Part shown: one piece after another, positions 3,188 through 5,629 of the stretch
Layout of the letters: every line of letters starts with the position of its first letter
Numbering within the stretch: position 1 is the stretch's first letter
The notes under the pieces: model-generated
The model's database searches: none
What the model was told of the DNA's origin: nothing
The model's input: the letters and a program-made list of their open reading frames with translations, nothing else
Translations under genes and position numbers: made by a program
Assembly (NCBI GenBank): GCA_016787105.1
Contig: JAEUVI010000053.1
Span: forward strand, 1 to 5,629
Direction: 5' to 3'
DNA: 5,629 nt
Origin: Chitinophagaceae bacterium
Lineage (GTDB): Bacteria > Bacteroidota > Bacteroidia > Chitinophagales > Chitinophagaceae

Positions 3188-5629
3188 ATGGCAGAATTAA
3201 AACTCCCGAGATTACTAGGTGCGGCCAAAGAATTTAATATTGGCCAGGATACTCTTATTGATTTCCTTATCGGTAAAGGATTTGGTAAAGACGATCTGAA
3301 GCCAACGTCCAAGCTGACGGAGGAAATGTACCGCTCCCTGCAACAGGAATTTCAAAGTGATAAAGTAGCTAAGCTGAAAAGCGATCAGATAGATCTGCCA
3401 AAAGGTGGACCGGCCACTGAAAAGAAGAAAAAAGATGAGAAAGAAATCACTTTTAAAAAGGATGATAAGCCGGCTCAACCACAGCCCGAGGTAAAACCTG
3501 CAAAAAAAGAAGAAGCGCCACAACCAATAGTAGTTGAAGAACCTGTAAAACCAGAGACTCCGAAGGAAGAACCTCAGATTATAAAAACTGAGGTGCCTGA
3601 AATAGAAGGCCCTAAAGTACTCGACAAAATAGATCTTTCAGCTATTGACTCTTCAACAAGGCCAAAGAAAACAATAAAAAAGAAAACCGAGGAAGAAGCG
3701 ATAAAGCCGGAAGAGAAAAAGGAAACTCCAAAGAAAGTAGCTAAAAAAGAACCAGAGCCTGAAGAAATAGTCGAACAAAAAGAAGTAGTAGCAGAAGACG
3801 ATGTACCGCCAGTTATTGAAAATATCAAAGCGGAAAAAATAGAGGGACCTAAAATACTGGGTAAAATTGATTTGCCTGTTGATAATGACACAAGACCCAA
3901 AAAAGACGAGAAGAGAAAGCGGAAAAGAATTCCGATTGAGAAAAAACAGGATGAACAACACACGCCATCACCAAACTTTCAAAACCGTGGGCAACAGGGC
4001 GGCCAGCAAGGTGGCGGAAATCGCTTTAACCGTCCGCAACAGGGTAACCGTGGTGGCCAGGGGCAAGGACAAGGTGGTGGACGCAGGGACTTAAGGCCGC
4101 GTCGTGAGGATAAGCTGATAGACGAAAAAGAAATTCAGAATAAGATACAGGAAACAATGGCCAAACTTTCCGGAGGCGGAAGCAAAGGAAAGAGCATTAA
4201 AGCAAAAAGGCGATTGGACAAACGCAATGAACTTGCTGAAGCCGGAGAAGCAATAGAAGATAATAAACTCCAGCTTACTGAATTCATCAGTGTCAGCGAA
4301 CTCGCCAACCTGATGAATGTAAGTTTTGCCGATGTTATCAGTAAGTGTATGAGCCTTGGTATCATGGTTTCTATCAACCAGCGTCTTGATGCGGAAGTAA
4401 TAGAACTTGTGGCAAGCGAATTTGGCTACAATGTCGAATTCATTGACATGGAGAAGCAAATGGAAATGGAGGAAGAAGAAGATGACGATGATGAAGAAGA
4501 AGATTTGGACAGCCGCTCTCCGATTGTTACCATCATGGGGCACGTTGACCATGGTAAAACATCATTACTTGACTATATCCGCAATGCAAACGTAGTAGCT
4601 GGCGAGGCAGGTGGTATCACCCAGCACATTGGTGCTTACCAGGTAGAATTATCGAACGGTAAAGAAATCACTTTCCTCGATACCCCAGGTCACGAAGCGT
4701 TTACAGCTATGCGTGCACGTGGTGCGAAGATTACTGACATTGCAGTAATCGTAGTAGCTGCGGATGATGCAGTGATGCCACAGACCCGTGAAGCTATCAG
4801 TCACGCACAGGCTGCCGGGGTGCCGATGATTTTTGCAATTAATAAAATAGATAAAGACGGAGCTAACCCGCAAAAGATATATGAACAGCTCTCGCAAATG
4901 AATATACTGGTAGAAGAATGGGGTGGTAAATTCCAGAGCCAGGAAATATCTGCAAAGAAAGGATTGAATGTGGATCAGTTGCTTGATAAAATATTGCTTG
5001 AAGCAGAATTACTGGAATTAAAATCTAATCCTGGTAAAGAAGCTTCTGGTACAATTATCGAAGCATCCTTGGATAAAGGCCGTGGTTATGTAGCCACATT
5101 GCTTGTACAGAATGGTACATTGAAAAATGGCGACATTGTAGTATCAGGCCAGCATTTTGGCCGTGTGAAAGCAATGTTCAACGAGCGAAACAAAAAAATC
5201 AATGAAGCAGGGCCTTCTGCGCCGGGATTGATCCTCGGGCTGAATGGCGCTCCGCAGGCAGGTGAAAAATTCAAAGTATATGCAGACGAGGCAGAAGCAA
5301 AGGAAATAGCTTATCGTCGTGCACAGATATTACGTGAACAAGGCATTCGTACCAAGAAACACATTACACTCGATGAAATTGGTCGTCGTCTTGCATTGGG
5401 CAACTTTAAAGAGCTGAACGTAATCATTAAAGGAGACGTGGATGGATCGGTTGAAGCATTGAGCGACTCTTTACAGAAATTATCTACACAGGAAATTGTG
5501 GTTAAAGTGATCCACAAAGGTGTAGGCCAGATTACAGAAAGTGATGTTACTCTTGCCAATGCATCCGATGCTATCATTCTTGGTTTTAACGTTCGTCCTT
5601 CCGTGCAGGCGGCAAGATTGGCCGACCAG
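3188..5629 (+). CDS. infB: translation initiation factor IF-2, 3'-truncated by the window end
   Basis: The first 814 residues of IF-2, the GTPase that places fMet-tRNA on the 30S subunit and promotes 50S joining. The frame is uninterrupted to the last base. IF2_N-like helical domain at about 5-57 (LPRLLGAAKEFNIGQDTLIDFL); long Lys/Glu/Pro linker (58-260) with a duplicated GPK-LxKIDL motif; Gly/Gln/Arg-rich stretch (263-306); second N-terminal subdomain (about 361-420, ISVSELANLMNVSFADVISK); acidic run (428-439). The GTPase domain has G1 GHVDHGKT (451-458), G2 GGIT (475-478), G3 DTPGH (498-502), G4 NKID (552-555) and G5 SAK (588-590), so all nucleotide-binding motifs are intact. Beta-barrel domain II (about 615-710) and most of domain III (DVDGSVEAL, 750-758) follow. 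The end of domain III and the fMet-tRNA-binding C2 domain lie outside the window; about 150-200 residues are probably missing. The ATG at 3188 follows an A-rich stretch, without Shine-Dalgarno. Confidence 0.97.
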   Translation, partial: MAELKLPRLLGAAKEFNIGQDTLIDFLIGKGFGKDDLKPTSKLTEEMYRSLQQEFQSDKVAKLKSDQIDLPKGGPATEKKKKDEKEITFKKDDKPAQPQPEVKPAKKEEAPQPIVVEEPVKPETPKEEPQIIKTEVPEIEGPKVLDKIDLSAIDSSTRPKKTIKKKTEEEAIKPEEKKETPKKVAKKEPEPEEIVEQKEVVAEDDVPPVIENIKAEKIEGPKILGKIDLPVDNDTRPKKDEKRKRKRIPIEKKQDEQHTPSPNFQNRGQQGGQQGGGNRFNRPQQGNRGGQGQGQGGGRRDLRPRREDKLIDEKEIQNKIQETMAKLSGGGSKGKSIKAKRRLDKRNELAEAGEAIEDNKLQLTEFISVSELANLMNVSFADVISKCMSLGIMVSINQRLDAEVIELVASEFGYNVEFIDMEKQMEMEEEEDDDDEEEDLDSRSPIVTIMGHVDHGKTSLLDYIRNANVVAGEAGGITQHIGAYQVELSNGKEITFLDTPGHEAFTAMRARGAKITDIAVIVVAADDAVMPQTREAISHAQAAGVPMIFAINKIDKDGANPQKIYEQLSQMNILVEEWGGKFQSQEISAKKGLNVDQLLDKILLEAELLELKSNPGKEASGTIIEASLDKGRGYVATLLVQNGTLKNGDIVVSGQHFGRVKAMFNERNKKINEAGPSAPGLILGLNGAPQAGEKFKVYADEAEAKEIAYRRAQILREQGIRTKKHITLDEIGRRLALGNFKELNVIIKGDVDGSVEALSDSLQKLSTQEIVVKVIHKGVGQITESDVTLANASDAIILGFNVRPSVQAARLADQ
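3602..3904 (+). repeat. duplicated IEGPK-L-KIDL motif in the IF-2 linker
   Basis: Residues 139-161 (bases 3602-3670) and 218-239 (bases 3839-3904) of IF-2 are two copies of one motif: IEGPK, then V or I, L, D or G, KIDL, a short variable part, and DxxTRPKK. With a single one-residue gap, 16 of 22 aligned positions are identical. Each copy is followed by a Lys/Glu-rich stretch. The surrounding linker is low-complexity, so conservation of this motif suggests a real binding element rather than a neutral spacer. Confidence 0.75.
3974..4105 (+). other. Gly/Gln/Arg-rich segment encoded in infB
   Basis: Residues 263-306 of IF-2 are almost only Gly, Gln, Arg and Asn (for example GQQGGQQGGGNRFNR, then GNRGGQGQGQGGGRR), encoded by locally repetitive GGC/CAG/GGT-rich DNA. 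It resembles RGG-type disordered RNA-binding tails and is predicted to be unstructured. It separates the Lys/Glu linker from the second N-terminal subdomain. Confidence 0.8.

Noticed and set aside
3574..3963. 129-residue minus-strand open frame with Ser/Phe-rich sequence
   Set aside because: It is the complement of the Lys/Glu-rich IF-2 linker (AAA/GAA codons read backwards give Phe/Ser), not a membrane protein.
4091..4552. 153-residue minus-strand open frame
   Set aside because: It is opposite IF-2 coding sequence with an intact second N-terminal subdomain and start of the GTPase domain.

Overview
The window is from a member of the Bacteroidota, probably near Chitinophagaceae/Sphingobacteriia (the lineage is inferred, not computed). 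Four things point there. A small membrane protein has the look of the Bacteroidota-restricted DUF4834 family. The rimP promoter fits the Bacteroidota TTTG-N19-21-TAnnTTTG pattern. Start codons lack Shine-Dalgarno sequences. A CCCTAAAGGG-type intergenic repeat, common in these genomes, is present.

Minus strand, 1-1196. Read in transcription order, this side holds a 118-aa two-helix membrane protein of the DUF1469/YqjE 'phage holin' superfamily, a 106-aa coiled-coil protein of unknown function, an 81-aa DUF4834-like single-span membrane protein, and the 5' part of a tRNA gene that runs off the window at base 1. The three proteins are close together and look like one small envelope-associated operon. 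The tRNA is best read as Lys(TTT), but its anticodon arm folds in an unusual register.

Divergent region, 1197-1334. It holds a good sigma-ABfr-type promoter for the plus strand, a short palindrome just upstream of it, and a perfect 12-bp hairpin in the leader just before the rimP start.

Plus strand, 1335-5629. This is the conserved core operon rimP - nusA - infB: 30S maturation factor, transcription elongation/termination factor, and translation initiation factor IF-2 (cut off at the window end after 814 residues). The rimP-nusA gap contains an imperfect hairpin. The nusA-infB gap contains a degenerate palindromic repeat. The operon couples ribosome assembly, transcription elongation and translation initiation, and in other bacteria it is controlled through its leader and by NusA itself, so the leader hairpin is the most interesting regulatory signal here.

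Overall this is an ordinary housekeeping region. I see no defence system, mobile element, CRISPR or biosynthetic cluster. The points worth a second look are the tRNA anticodon arm, the hairpins in the rimP operon, the repeat between nusA and infB, the duplicated motif in the IF-2 linker, and the small membrane-protein cassette.
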